Shown: positions 1 through 6,628, counted from the stretch's first letter. The stretch: DNA of 12,237 bases from Bacillota bacterium (GCA_017398165.1 JAFQHB010000191.1:1-12237); one strand, 5' to 3'. Notes: a model not told the origin generated them from the letters alone. Program-made: numbers and translations.

Positions 1-134
1 ATGTTCAGCATCAGCCACACGGCCTGCCGCAGCGCCGCCAGGTCATCCACCCGGCCGCGCACCCGCAGCATACCGATTTCCAGTTCTTCCAGCCCATATG
101 TTTCTGTCAGATACTTACCTTCATATTCCGCCAA
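1..134 (-). CDS. XkdS-like baseplate protein (DUF2634), N-terminal part
   Basis: The first 44 codons of a gene that runs off the left edge. The start is inferred as TTG at 134-132, because an AAGGGGGT Shine-Dalgarno site lies about 6 bases upstream and no ATG is better placed. The visible protein begins LAEYEGKYLTETYGLEEL and continues with RVRGRVDDLAALRQAVWLML. That second stretch resembles the N-terminal pattern of XkdS/DUF2634 proteins, in which a short strand and a 'G-x-V-D-x-L-x-A-x-x-Q-A-V' helix precede the TERY..IY core; the core would lie outside the window. XkdS-type proteins are small baseplate wedge components of PBSX-like contractile tails, related to the gp25-like group. The gene follows the tube gene by 54 bases. 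The assignment rests on a short segment and memory of the family, so it is tentative. Confidence 0.5.
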   Translation of the reverse strand, partial: MAEYEGKYLTETYGLEELEIGMLRVRGRVDDLAALRQAVWLMLN

Positions 135-188
135 AGGCTTTACCCCCTTCTATACACCCCTGATATACCGGCCATACCCACACCGATA

Positions 189-656
189 TTACATCCCGGC
201 CAATTCGCCGAATTTCTCCGGTATCTCAAAATCCTCAAAGGTAAAGCGTATCTCCTCGTCCAGATATTCCTCCTCAGCGCTGAATTTCGCCAGCACCGCA
301 CTGTCCAGGTTACAATCCTTCAGGATGACAGTCTGCCTGCCCACCGTCGCTATCGGATCCTCATTCGTCACCTGTATGTCAAAATACATATCCTCGCCGC
401 GCTCCTTAAAACGATACAGCAGCTCACGGAATACCGAGGTATTATAATGAAACTTCGCCGAGCCCAGACCTGTCCAGCCCACGCCCTTGTTGCCCCTGCC
501 GGTCTTGCCCAGCACCGGCACCTGCATTTTCTTCTTGGTGATTTTGGCCTCCAGATCAATCGCCTGCATAAAATTATATCTTCTGCCGTCAATGGTCACA
601 TAACACTCTGCCATAGCCGAGCTTATCGCATCCCAGGCATTCATCGTTCCCGTCAT
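189..656 (-). CDS. xkdM: Phage tail tube protein, XkdM-like
   Basis: A 155-residue protein, close to the usual size of XkdM-type tube proteins of PBSX-like contractile tails. The family builds the inner tail tube through which DNA passes, surrounded by the sheath. Recognisable features are an early beta segment with an aromatic (ECYVTIDGRRYNFMQAIDLE, about residues 17-36). A basic stretch KITKKKMQVPVLGKTGRGNK (38-57) follows, typical of the family where it sits next to the G-W-T-G-x-G-S motif (VGWTGLGSAKF, 59-69). A late D-C-N-L-D-S segment (about 113-118) comes before an acidic C-terminus (EEEYLDEEIRFTFEDFEIPE). It lies directly after the sheath gene, the normal sheath-tube order. ATG at 656 is used; a GGAGAAGGGGG purine stretch is a little far upstream (about 11 bases), so the ATG four codons later is possible. 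Confidence 0.9.
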   Translation of the reverse strand: MTGTMNAWDAISSAMAECYVTIDGRRYNFMQAIDLEAKITKKKMQVPVLGKTGRGNKGVGWTGLGSAKFHYNTSVFRELLYRFKERGEDMYFDIQVTNEDPIATVGRQTVILKDCNLDSAVLAKFSAEEEYLDEEIRFTFEDFEIPEKFGELAGM

Positions 657-677
657 TCAGTTCTTCGCCCCCTTCTC

Positions 678-1973
678 CTATTCAAAAGTCACTGTCAGAT
701 AAAGCTGCGACATCGCGTTCGTCACCCTCACATATTCACTGACAACTACCGCCTTCTTGGTATCGCCCTGCTCCACACTGATGTGCTCCGGGTCAAAATC
801 CTCAATCGCCCGCAGGTTGGCAAGCTGACGATGATAAGATACTATATCGTTCCACAGACTCACACGCCCCGCCGCATCGTTGGGCACCATCCCCAGATAT
901 CGTTCATAAAAAAGCGCCGCCACATCCATCACGATCTGGTCAATGACACGCATCGTCTGGTTATAACGCTTCTCAGCCGTATCACCCGCCGGCTTCAGGG
1001 TATTCACGTCCTCCAGCACACGATAACCGTCACCCATCTTATGCAGCACCAGCTTACCCTGCTGCAAAGCTTCCTTCAGCTCACTCTGCGCCGTCATCAC
1101 CACCGGGCTCAATTCACCGTCATACACCGCATTGGTCAGTGCCGCATTCACCGCACACCCGGCCTCCGCACCGGTCACCCAATACACCAGCGCACTCTCG
1201 GGCATACCCGCGTCACTCACCGCATCCTCCACGGATATCACACCCTCATAATCACAGGCATAACGATACAATACCGTCTGGAAATATTTGCCGTTCTCCT
1301 CACGCTGCTCCCTGGTATAACGCAGCATCAGCGCCTTCACGTTACTATCCATACTCAGGCAGCCCAATACGTTAAAATCACAGCCCGCCAGCAGCTCCAG
1401 CATGTCCTCATAATCCTCCAGCTCCACCGCCGCCTTATTACTGCCGCCGCTCAATGCCAAAGTCTCCTCATTTACCAGTGCCGCGCTCTCCAGCCAACAT
1501 ACATAATCATTGTCCACCAGCTCCGATGCGCCGCGCACCGCCTGCATATCCACCTCGCGCCCATCCAGATATGTACGCACGATGTAATCCAGATTATCCG
1601 TCTCCTCCACCACAATACGCAGCGCATTACCACGCACGCCGGAGTATCTGGCCTCACACAGCTTGTTGGCCGCCTTCACACCGGGATTCAGGCGATAAAA
1701 CCAACACCCGCTCACGTGTGCATACAGCTCCCTGATACCGGCCATCTCAGCATCACCATACGTATAGCCAAAATACTTCGCCGCATCCTGCATTATATCA
1801 GCAGCTTCCACGTAAAACATCTTGCCTTCCGAGCCCCAGTCCAGTTCGACACCCAACGCCGCCACACCACGCTCCGAAAGCACCGATCGCTGTCTGCTCT
1901 GCTGCTCCACGTTCATATATACACCCGGCAGCACCTTATTCTGCGCCAAAAAACTTCCGCCACCAAAAGCCAT
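678..1973 (-). CDS. xkdK: Contractile tail sheath protein, XkdK-like
   Basis: A 431-residue protein, slightly shorter than typical PBSX XkdK-type sheaths. Sheath subunits polymerise around the tail tube and contract to drive it through the cell envelope. The N-terminus MAFGGGSFLAQNKVLPGVYM matches the family opening (short Gly-rich lead, then Q-N-K-x-L-P-G-x-Y). Next comes the GVAALGVELDWG segment with its ligand-like turn. The C-terminal domain holds YNQTMRVIDQIVMDVAALF (about 337-355) and ends in the family's AMSQLYLTVTFE strand (last 12 residues), which interlocks neighbouring subunits. The ATG at 1973 is well supported by an AGAGGAGAG Shine-Dalgarno site. The gene precedes the tube gene with a 21-base gap, which defines the particle as a myovirus-type contractile machine. 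Confidence 0.95.
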   Translation of the reverse strand: MAFGGGSFLAQNKVLPGVYMNVEQQSRQRSVLSERGVAALGVELDWGSEGKMFYVEAADIMQDAAKYFGYTYGDAEMAGIRELYAHVSGCWFYRLNPGVKAANKLCEARYSGVRGNALRIVVEETDNLDYIVRTYLDGREVDMQAVRGASELVDNDYVCWLESAALVNEETLALSGGSNKAAVELEDYEDMLELLAGCDFNVLGCLSMDSNVKALMLRYTREQREENGKYFQTVLYRYACDYEGVISVEDAVSDAGMPESALVYWVTGAEAGCAVNAALTNAVYDGELSPVVMTAQSELKEALQQGKLVLHKMGDGYRVLEDVNTLKPAGDTAEKRYNQTMRVIDQIVMDVAALFYERYLGMVPNDAAGRVSLWNDIVSYHRQLANLRAIEDFDPEHISVEQGDTKKAVVVSEYVRVTNAMSQLYLTVTFE

Positions 1974-2028
1974 ACAACATCACTCTCCTCTATTCATCAT
2001 ATTTTTTTCGTATTAACGCTCATCTCTA

Positions 2029-2478
2029 TCACTTATCGTTATGATCATCTGCCGTCTGCTGCACCAATACCTCCATCAGCTCGCTGCCGCCGCTATCCGC
2101 AGCCTCCTGCTCGGCCGTAGTATGGTATTCATATGCCGCCGACCAGCACAAATACTCACTGCCCACACGATAGGCCATCTCCTGCCCGCGATAAGCCCGC
2201 TGCTCACCATCTATACACACCAGCCCCCGCAGCAGTTTCTCACCTACCTCCGCCTGCTCATCCAGGCTGCCTGCCAACAGAGGATAATAATGCAGCTCCA
2301 ATGCCACACGCCGCCATACACGCCCGCCGGTCAGCACACGCCGTTCCACAGCCTGCGGCCGCAGGTAAAAACAAGGCTCCCGCTGCCCCTGCAGCACCCG
2401 GCCGTAAAAAACCGCACACTCATCACCAAATATCTCCCGCAAACGCCCCACCAGCGCCACCAAAAGATCTCTCTGCAC
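2029..2478 (-). CDS. Phage tail terminator protein
   Basis: A 149-residue protein with the size and pattern of tail terminator proteins of Bacillota phages (the PBSX XkdJ position, functionally like SPP1 gp17). These cap the tail and join it to the head. Visible family features are an amphipathic N-terminal helix (LLVALVGRLREIFGDECAVF), the Q-x-x-x-P-C-F-Y-L-R motif (QREPCFYLRPQA, about 32-43), a central strand LELHYYPL, then EVGEKLLRGL and the following strand. The C-terminal 30 residues are acidic and probably flexible. The start is GTG at 2478-2476, with GGGGAGG seven bases upstream. It lies between the stopper and sheath genes, exactly where a terminator is expected. Identification is by pattern and synteny. 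Confidence 0.78.
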   Translation of the reverse strand: MQRDLLVALVGRLREIFGDECAVFYGRVLQGQREPCFYLRPQAVERRVLTGGRVWRRVALELHYYPLLAGSLDEQAEVGEKLLRGLVCIDGEQRAYRGQEMAYRVGSEYLCWSAAYEYHTTAEQEAADSGGSELMEVLVQQTADDHNDK

Positions 2479-2500
2479 CTTTTTTCCTCCCCAAAAACTT

Positions 2501-2514
2501 CTTCACTATTCACT
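2501..2514 (-). repeat. Heptanucleotide repeat, two units (AGTGAAT, AGTGAAG)
   Basis: On the minus strand the 40-base gap between the stopper stop codon and the next ribosome binding site contains AGTGAAT then AGTGAAG in tandem, followed by GTTTTTGGGGAGG. A three-unit version of the same heptamer, followed by a similar T-run and G-run, occurs at 7459-7479. This looks like a dispersed intergenic short repeat rather than coding sequence. Confidence 0.6.
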
Positions 2515-2520
2515 ATTTCC

Positions 2521-2880
2521 TCACGCCCAGTCCTCCGGCCGGCACAGCTCTATCTCCTGATGCCAACAATACACCCGCGCCACTGAGCTGCACACCAGCC
2601 CAAACACCAGCCCCAGCTGATACACCCGCACCATACTGCCCGGCTTCACCACCAGCTCCGGCGGCAGGAAAATTTTCCCTACCGCCGATATCCTGCTGCC
2701 CTTGCCCTCGTTCCTGGCCGCCCCGGCCGATGTTAATACCAAATGACACGGTACGTCAGCCGCCGCCAGCACCTCACGTCCCCGCTGTATGCCATCCGCA
2801 TCCGTCTCCTGCACTATGCTCCACACACTGCATACTCCATCAAACATCCCATATAATGCCATCTGTCCCTGCTTCACCAC
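2521..2880 (-). CDS. Head closure (stopper) protein of the head-tail connector
   Basis: A 119-residue protein by the start chosen here. The frame stays open further upstream, but that part overlaps the adaptor gene and is not needed. GTG at 2880 or 2877 gives a stop-start overlap with the adaptor gene (its TGA is at 2876-2874), which suggests translational coupling; ATG at 2862 is an alternative. The protein reads MALYGMFDGVCSVW, then a strand-rich middle (PCHLVLTSAG), KIFLPPELVVKPGSM, and ends with a Y-x-W-H-Q-E-I-E-L strand. The order 'C-H-L...F-L-P-P-E-L...K-P-G-S...H-Q-E-I' is that of the small beta-barrel head closure proteins (SPP1 gp16 / PBSX XkdH type). These plug the connector and keep DNA in the capsid. 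Synteny (adaptor, stopper, terminator) supports this. Confidence is moderate because family divergence is high. Confidence 0.68.
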   Translation of the reverse strand: MVKQGQMALYGMFDGVCSVWSIVQETDADGIQRGREVLAAADVPCHLVLTSAGAARNEGKGSRISAVGKIFLPPELVVKPGSMVRVYQLGLVFGLVCSSVARVYCWHQEIELCRPEDWA

Positions 2881-3263
2881 TTTACACCCCGCACCGCTGC
2901 CAACACCTCGCGGGAACGCATCAGCAACCCATTCGCAAACTGAAAAACCCCGGCGCGCCCGGCATACCTGCCGCTCTCGCCCACCGCATAGCCCACACTT
3001 ACGTCGCCCATGCTCAGGCTTCTCACGTCCGGCTGCCAATCCGCAAAAACCTGCGGCGATAAAGCCAGCCGGGTCATCAAATACTCCCCGGCCGCCATAT
3101 CCAGACACGCCGCCGCCATATCCGCCGTCAATTCTTCAATGCCCAGCTCGGTCAACAATTTACTCTCGGCACGCTCCACCGCCAGCGCCGCCAATACCTC
3201 ATCCGCACCCTCAGGTGCCAGACCCCACGCCGCCAGCAATTCACACAATTTCTCCGGCATCAT
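2874..3263 (-). CDS. Head-tail connector (adaptor) protein
   Basis: A 129-residue, largely helical protein directly downstream of the capsid gene, the normal site for the gp6/gp15-type adaptor that binds the portal. Helices are visible at about 3-13 (PEKLCELLAAW), 20-34 (ADEVLAALAVERAES) and 47-68 (ADMAAACLDMAAGEYLMTRL). The adaptor hallmark of an A-x-x-L-x-x-L-A central helix leads into a more variable segment with S-M-G-D-V-S-V, which resembles the 'G-x-x-S' loop of these proteins. It ends in a helix (ANGLLMRSREVLAAVRGVKW). ATG at 3263 has an AGGACGGTGA purine stretch upstream. Its stop codon overlaps the next gene's start. Homology is inferred from layout, size and helix pattern; no catalytic residues are expected. 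Confidence 0.7.
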   Translation of the reverse strand: MMPEKLCELLAAWGLAPEGADEVLAALAVERAESKLLTELGIEELTADMAAACLDMAAGEYLMTRLALSPQVFADWQPDVRSLSMGDVSVGYAVGESGRYAGRAGVFQFANGLLMRSREVLAAVRGVKW

Positions 3264-3279
3264 CAGTCACCGTCCTGCC

Positions 3280-4248
3280 TCAGTTAGAAGCCAGACCCAC
3301 AATCGCACCATGCAGGAATGCCGGTCCATGCGCCAGACCGATCTGACCATAAATCTGGATTTTATCCGCCGCACCGGTTTTGGCCAGTTCTTCCTCAAAA
3401 AGTACACCCTTACCCGGCACCGCCTGGAACACCGGCGCCAGATGGGCCACGTCAGCCACCAATACACTGCCCTCCGGCATAAAACGATCCCAGCATACAC
3501 CCAGTCGGCAAAAATCCGTCTCGATCTCGGTGATATTCACACCACCCACTTTGCGCTGGCTCGGCGTATAGATCAGCGAACCGCCCATCTGCGCCGCATA
3601 AATATCCGAAAGCTTCTGTTTCTGCACCGCCGGCAAAAACATCACCATATTGGTGAAGTACGCCCCACTCTCCGCCATCATACGGAAAAGCTGCTGCAGC
3701 AGATCCTTAGAGAGCGCAGCCCCCGCCGCATCAATGATATTTCCTTCCTCACACAGCTCCAGCATACCCCTTGTCCTGTTCGCCACCGTGCTGCCGGTAG
3801 ATTTCTGATATCTGCCGTTGATAAAGCTATGCTCCACATCACGAGCGATCTTGATCAGCTTATGCTGCACCTGAAAAGCCCTCTCATCGGCCACCCCGTT
3901 GATCTCACCCGCAGTATTCAGGCCGGACATCCTGCCGCTGTTGCTCTGCTTGGCATAGGTCAGGTTCACCACCTCCTGATGGATCTGCACCACATTAGTC
4001 TCCTGCTCACGTGCCGGCATCACCGCCGCCGGTGCCACCGCCGAGGCACTCTCCGAAATCTCCGGCTGCGCCGCCTCCGGATAATCAAAAAGCACCGCCG
4101 TCGGAAACTCAAAATTCGTAGTCTGTCTGCCACCGCTCAAACCACCGATCATCGCCAGCAGCGGTGTCTGCATCGCATCCGCAGTAAAAAGCTCTCCCGC
4201 ATAATTAGGCAAATTCCAGGTAGTCCCCAAATCATTCACAGTTACCAT
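3280..4248 (-). CDS. Major capsid protein, SU10-like (DUF5309) family
   Basis: A 322-residue capsid subunit that would assemble the icosahedral head. The N-terminus (YAGELFTADAMQTPLLAMIG, about 16-35, then GGRQTTNFEFPT) fits the SU10/DUF5309 branch of HK97-fold capsid proteins. So do the REQETNVVQIHQEVVNLTYAK segment (80-100), the VEHSFINGRYQ helix (138-148) and the 'G-x-x-x-T-R-G-M-L-E' loop (157-165). A typical C-terminal closing strand is seen (IQIYGQIGLAHGPAFLHGAI). No separate head maturation protease is encoded nearby, consistent with a scaffold that is not cleaved. ATG at 4248 has GGAGAGA six bases upstream. The 104-base leader before it contains only a weak promoter-like stretch. It follows the scaffold gene and precedes the connector genes. 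Confidence 0.9.
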   Translation of the reverse strand: MVTVNDLGTTWNLPNYAGELFTADAMQTPLLAMIGGLSGGRQTTNFEFPTAVLFDYPEAAQPEISESASAVAPAAVMPAREQETNVVQIHQEVVNLTYAKQSNSGRMSGLNTAGEINGVADERAFQVQHKLIKIARDVEHSFINGRYQKSTGSTVANRTRGMLELCEEGNIIDAAGAALSKDLLQQLFRMMAESGAYFTNMVMFLPAVQKQKLSDIYAAQMGGSLIYTPSQRKVGGVNITEIETDFCRLGVCWDRFMPEGSVLVADVAHLAPVFQAVPGKGVLFEEELAKTGAADKIQIYGQIGLAHGPAFLHGAIVGLASN

Positions 4249-4352
4249 AAAACATCTCTCCTTTTCTCTTTTACACTTTATCTCAGTTTTTACGTCCTAT
4301 CCAATACCGATCTTAAATAGCAAAGGCAGCACCCTTTACATATACCCTCGCA

Positions 4353-4928
4353 TTAAAGCATGACCCCTTCGCGCGCCGCCTCCTGCTTCAGCCTGATAAC
4401 GCTCAGACCATCCCCCTGCGCTCTTGCCCTGTCCAGACGCAGACGAAATCCGGCACCCTCTGTGCCTGCCTCAATATCACCGGAATCCGCAGGTACGAAT
4501 CCACTCCAGCAGCCGGACCCGCCAATACCCGGCATACCAAACAAAAAAGCACTGTCCGCCGCCTGCTTCAATACCAATACCTGTCGCTCGATCTCCGCAG
4601 CCATATCCTCCGCAGCCGCAATAGCCTCCATATCCAGCAGTGCCTCCACCGCCCGCAAATTCTTCGCCCCGGCCTCACGCAATGCACTCACGATACGATA
4701 TTCCAGCTCGCGCTGTCTGCCCAGCAGTTCATTTTCCGCCGCTGCACGCTCCAGCTCAGCCACTTTAGCATCCTGCACCGCCAGTGCCGCCTGCACTTCC
4801 TCATACTCGCCACGGCTCACATAGGCCGCTGCCAGCACCCCGGCCAAAGCCTCGGCCAGCACATCCTGCTCTGCCGCATCAACCTCCTCCGGCCAGAATT
4901 CCCGCAGCACCTCACGCCATTGTTCCAT
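4353..4928 (-). CDS. Capsid scaffolding protein, GP20-like
   Basis: A 191-residue protein from ATG 4928, chosen because AAGGGGTGA lies seven bases upstream; a GTG at 4961 in the same frame would add 11 residues. Scaffold proteins fill and shape the procapsid during assembly and then leave. About residues 25-125 form a long, Ala/Glu-rich coiled-coil with heptad spacing (EVQAALAVQDAKVAELERAA, then ELEYRIVSALREAGAKNLRA). The AGAKN-x-x-A-V-x-A-L-L-D-M segment and the later A-F-L-F segment are typical of Phage_GP20 scaffolds. The C-terminal 55 residues are Gly-rich, then basic (LRLDRARAQ), as expected for the coat-binding end. It lies just upstream of the capsid gene, the standard arrangement. Confidence 0.8.
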   Translation of the reverse strand: MEQWREVLREFWPEEVDAAEQDVLAEALAGVLAAAYVSRGEYEEVQAALAVQDAKVAELERAAAENELLGRQRELEYRIVSALREAGAKNLRAVEALLDMEAIAAAEDMAAEIERQVLVLKQAADSAFLFGMPGIGGSGCWSGFVPADSGDIEAGTEGAGFRLRLDRARAQGDGLSVIRLKQEAAREGVML

Positions 4929-4967
4929 CGTATTGCTCACCCCTTTTCTTATCTCTTTCACTTTTAA

Positions 4968-5162
4968 TTAAGTCTTTCGCTTTCTCTCCATCCTGTTTTG
5001 GGGGGCGTCAGCCCGCTGCCGATACTCCCTCTCCAAAGCCAGACCGGCGATCACAAACGCCCGCTCCCGACGCTCCAGCGCCAAAAACTCCCGCGGCCGC
5101 CAACCCCAGCGCAGCAGTGCCGCCCAGGCCGCAGCCACCTCGCGATCCCCGGTCTGTATCAG
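4968..5162 (-). CDS. Tail assembly chaperone C-terminal extension reached by -1 frameshift
   Basis: After the chaperone stop codon the -1 frame stays open for 64 codons, from CTG at 5162-5160 to TAA at 4970-4968. It has no ATG or Shine-Dalgarno start of its own before codon 50. The peptide begins LIQTGDREVAAAWAALLRWG and contains a W-R-P-R-E-F-L-A-L stretch followed by ERRERAFVIAGLALEREY. That pattern (P-x-E-F-L-x-L, then an acidic/basic residue, K/R-A-F-V-I-A) is what I recall for the downstream half of XkdN-type chaperones. In the long form (chaperone plus this, 194 residues) it would bind the tape measure protein during tail assembly, as gpGT does in phage lambda. It ends 40 bases before the scaffold start. 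Confidence 0.75.
   Translation of the reverse strand: MIQTGDREVAAAWAALLRWGWRPREFLALERRERAFVIAGLALEREYRQRADAPQNRMERKRKT
5124..5152 (-). other. Candidate hairpin stimulating the frameshift
   Basis: Nine bases after the slippery heptamer, the arms CCGGG and CCTGG can pair (one G-T), with an inner CGC/GCG step. This is the position and spacing usual for a stimulatory structure. It is a weak hand-drawn fold, and GC-rich sequence pairs easily. Confidence 0.35.
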
Positions 5163-5551
5163 TTTTTTGCATCCCGCACCAGCTCCGGCATCTCCGGCCG
5201 CAGATTCTGCTTCTCAAAAGCCGCCAACAGCACCCCGTATTCCCCCGGCGAAAGCATCCGCAGCAGCAATTCCTCCGCCCCCAGCACGCCATAGCTATCC
5301 TGCAATGCCGCATCCTGCAGATCCGGATACACCACCGCCCGCGCCAACAGACGCAGCACCAATCCACTGCCGCCATCCGCATTTCCGGCCGCCCAGAGCC
5401 GCTGCATATCCTCCGCCGTCACCGGCTGCAAACGCCAGGCCAGCGCCTGTCCGTCCTCACCCCGAAACCTCTCCGAGACGACGACCTGCACCTCCGGCCG
5501 CGCCGTCTCCGCCGCAAAGAAGCTCTCCAATCCTCCGCTCAGCTCGCTCAC
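5159..5551 (-). CDS. xkdN: Tail assembly chaperone, XkdN-like
   Basis: A 130-residue protein with the XkdN/PBSX tail assembly chaperone pattern: an early beta segment (EVQVVVSERFRG), then AWRLQPVTAEDMQRLW, a central VVYPDLQDAALQDSYGVLGA (about 85-104) and LLLRMLSPGEYGVLLAAFEK. The P-D/N-L-x-D-A-x-L-Q-D-S-Y-G-V-x-G-A-E-E-L-L motif is diagnostic. Such chaperones coat the tape measure protein while the tube forms. The start is GTG at 5551, with GGGGAAGGGAG just upstream. The gene is the first of the second transcription unit, behind the promoter and attenuator at 5565-5658. Its place before the scaffold gene is unusual: in PBSX-type phages xkdN lies between tube and tape measure genes. Its last codons (GCA AAA AAC TGA) carry a -1 frameshift site. 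Confidence 0.9.
   Translation of the reverse strand: MSELSGGLESFFAAETARPEVQVVVSERFRGEDGQALAWRLQPVTAEDMQRLWAAGNADGGSGLVLRLLARAVVYPDLQDAALQDSYGVLGAEELLLRMLSPGEYGVLLAAFEKQNLRPEMPELVRDAKN
5162..5168 (-). other. Programmed -1 frameshift heptamer A-AAA-AAC
   Basis: The chaperone gene ends GCA AAA AAC TGA, so A AAA AAC stands in the correct zero-frame phase (X XXY YYZ) directly before the stop codon. It is a well-known efficient slippery heptamer. A slip of one base back enters the 64-codon extension at 4968-5162. Programmed frameshifting between two chaperone forms is conserved across long-tailed phages, which agrees with the use proposed here. Confidence 0.8.
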
Positions 5552-5564
5552 CTCCCTTCCCCAT

Positions 5565-5614
5565 AAAAAAAGAGCCCCCGACCGCAGCCCCAGCCGCCGT
5601 CAGTGCTCTCTTTT
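5565..5614 (-). terminator. Leader terminator/attenuator hairpin before the chaperone gene
   Basis: The minus strand folds into arms AAAAGAGAGC and GCTCTTTTTT (10 bp). Inner steps CTGAC/GTCGG and GCGGC/GCTGC are separated by a G-G mismatch, with a TGGG loop. A run of seven T follows. This is a typical intrinsic terminator, but it begins roughly 10 bases after the predicted start of transcription from the 5624-5653 promoter and ends about 14 bases before the chaperone start codon. It would therefore stop the transcript of its own unit unless relieved. A-rich on its upstream side, it could also work weakly on the plus strand. Confidence 0.7.
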
Positions 5615-5623
5615 CACACTACT

Positions 5624-5658
5624 ATTCTACCACCCCACCGGGCGGACAAACAATGACA
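5624..5658 (-). promoter_or_regulatory. Promoter P2 of the capsid-tail unit
   Basis: On the minus strand TTGTTT (5653-5648) and TAGAAT (5629-5624) are 18 bases apart. The 16 bases TGTCATTGTTTGTCCG (5658-5643) are identical to those of the promoter at 11275-11308, and the region after the -10 (GTAGTGTGA, 5622-5614) is also shared. The two copies lie 5.6 kb apart in front of different genes, so conservation of just these parts argues for real, co-regulated promoters. The extended identity over the -35 region could be a shared activator or sigma-factor site. Confidence 0.7.
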
Positions 5659-5663
5659 CTCTC

Positions 5664-5690
5664 ATATGCACAGCCTGCCGGCAAGCATAT
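5664..5690. promoter_or_regulatory. Inverted repeat upstream of P2
   Basis: ATATGC and GCATAT form a 6-bp inverted repeat around a 15-base spacer that is itself nearly palindromic (CTTGCCGGCAGG on the minus strand). It lies about 11 bases upstream of the P2 -35 element, where an activator could bind. The other promoter copy has no equivalent, so the function is uncertain. Confidence 0.3.
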
Positions 5691-5717
5691 CTGCATAATC
5701 AGACACACCCCCCAAAC

Positions 5718-6593
5718 CTACCCCCAGGATCTGCTGTTCAATAATACCGCCAGATCATCACTCAGCCGTGCCGCCACCTCCCGGCTCAGGGCGTCAATAT
5801 CCACGTTTTCAGCCATATTTCCAGCCGCCTCTCCGTCCCGCGGCACACGATCTCCCGCAATCAGCAGCCCTCCATCACGCACCACGGCCTTATCCCGCCG
5901 CTGCTCACGCCCGGCCGCAGCCGACGCCGCACTTGTCCGCGCCACAGACTGTCCGCTACCATCCACCAGCCCCGGCCACGCCCACTCAAGGCCGAGTACC
6001 GCCGCAGCACCCACATCATCTCTATCCTCACTGTCGCCACCACCTGCTTTTACCCCGGCAGCCGCCGCCGATTCATCAGCCGCCCCTCTTTTTGCCACCG
6101 CTCCATCCGAGACAGTCATCTCTACCGTTCCGACCTCTTTCGGCAGCACCACTGTCTGCTCACCCGACAGCATCCCCGCCGCAGGCAGCTCACCGTCCCG
6201 GCGCACAGCCTGCCATACGTCACTTGCGCCGCCATACACACCACTTTCCACCGGCAGCACCGCTATATCCTGCACACTGCCGCCCGGCGCACTCACCTCC
6301 GGCCGCCAATCAAACAACCCGGAGCCACCCGCCAGCATACCGCTCGGCGGCAGCCACACCGCACCATCCTGCCAAATCTCCGCATCATCTGCGGCATTAT
6401 CCGCCGCATCCCGCAGCACCCACAGCGTATCCCACTTAGCTCCCCGCTGCATATCCTGCGCCAGTTCGCTCTCCAGCCGCTTCTCCTCCTGCCAGATAGC
6501 CAATATCGCCAGCGCCGCCGCACTCGCCAGCAGCTCCGCCCCGCTCATTTCCTGCTCCGGCCTCCCACCAAAGCTCTCCCACAGTTCACGCAC
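5718..6593 (-). CDS. Unrecognised 291-residue protein in the tail module
   Basis: I do not recognise this protein. The start is GTG at 6593 with GAGGTGA five bases upstream. An N-terminal helix has a hydrophobic run (ELLASAAALAILAIWQEEKR, about 20-39). A long middle of about 180 residues is rich in Gly, Ala, Val and Asp without clear domains and is probably loosely folded. The C-terminus is a short amphipathic helix beginning NVDIDALSREVAARLSDDLA. That final 'V-D-I-D-x-L-x-x-x-V-A-x-x-L' helix is reminiscent of C-terminal ends of some phage structural proteins, including tape measure proteins, but this is only a resemblance. The gene is the last of the first unit, 35 bases after the XkdR-like gene, and is followed by promoter P2. 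Codon use matches its neighbours, so it is a real gene. It could be a baseplate or tail-tip component or a reduced tape measure. Confidence 0.7.
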   Translation of the reverse strand: MRELWESFGGRPEQEMSGAELLASAAALAILAIWQEEKRLESELAQDMQRGAKWDTLWVLRDAADNAADDAEIWQDGAVWLPPSGMLAGGSGLFDWRPEVSAPGGSVQDIAVLPVESGVYGGASDVWQAVRRDGELPAAGMLSGEQTVVLPKEVGTVEMTVSDGAVAKRGAADESAAAAGVKAGGGDSEDRDDVGAAAVLGLEWAWPGLVDGSGQSVARTSAASAAAGREQRRDKAVVRDGGLLIAGDRVPRDGEAAGNMAENVDIDALSREVAARLSDDLAVLLNSRSWG

Positions 6594-6628
6594 ATCATCA
6601 CCTCTTTTGCATCCCGTATTTTACTGCT

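Noticed and set aside
2513..2749. A Gly-rich 78-codon minus-strand frame inside the stopper gene
   Set aside because: Out of frame with the identified stopper gene, and its low-complexity composition is typical of a shadow frame.
4249..4352. A possible promoter before the capsid gene (TTGGAT-18-TAAAGT)
   Set aside because: The -35 has only three consensus bases and none of the P1/P2 conserved elements. The gap is short, and transcription can continue from P2.
5008..5382. A 124-codon minus-strand frame overlapping the chaperone gene
   Set aside because: It is in the third frame, very rich in Cys, Arg and Trp, and lacks a ribosome binding site. The -1 frame extension explains the region.
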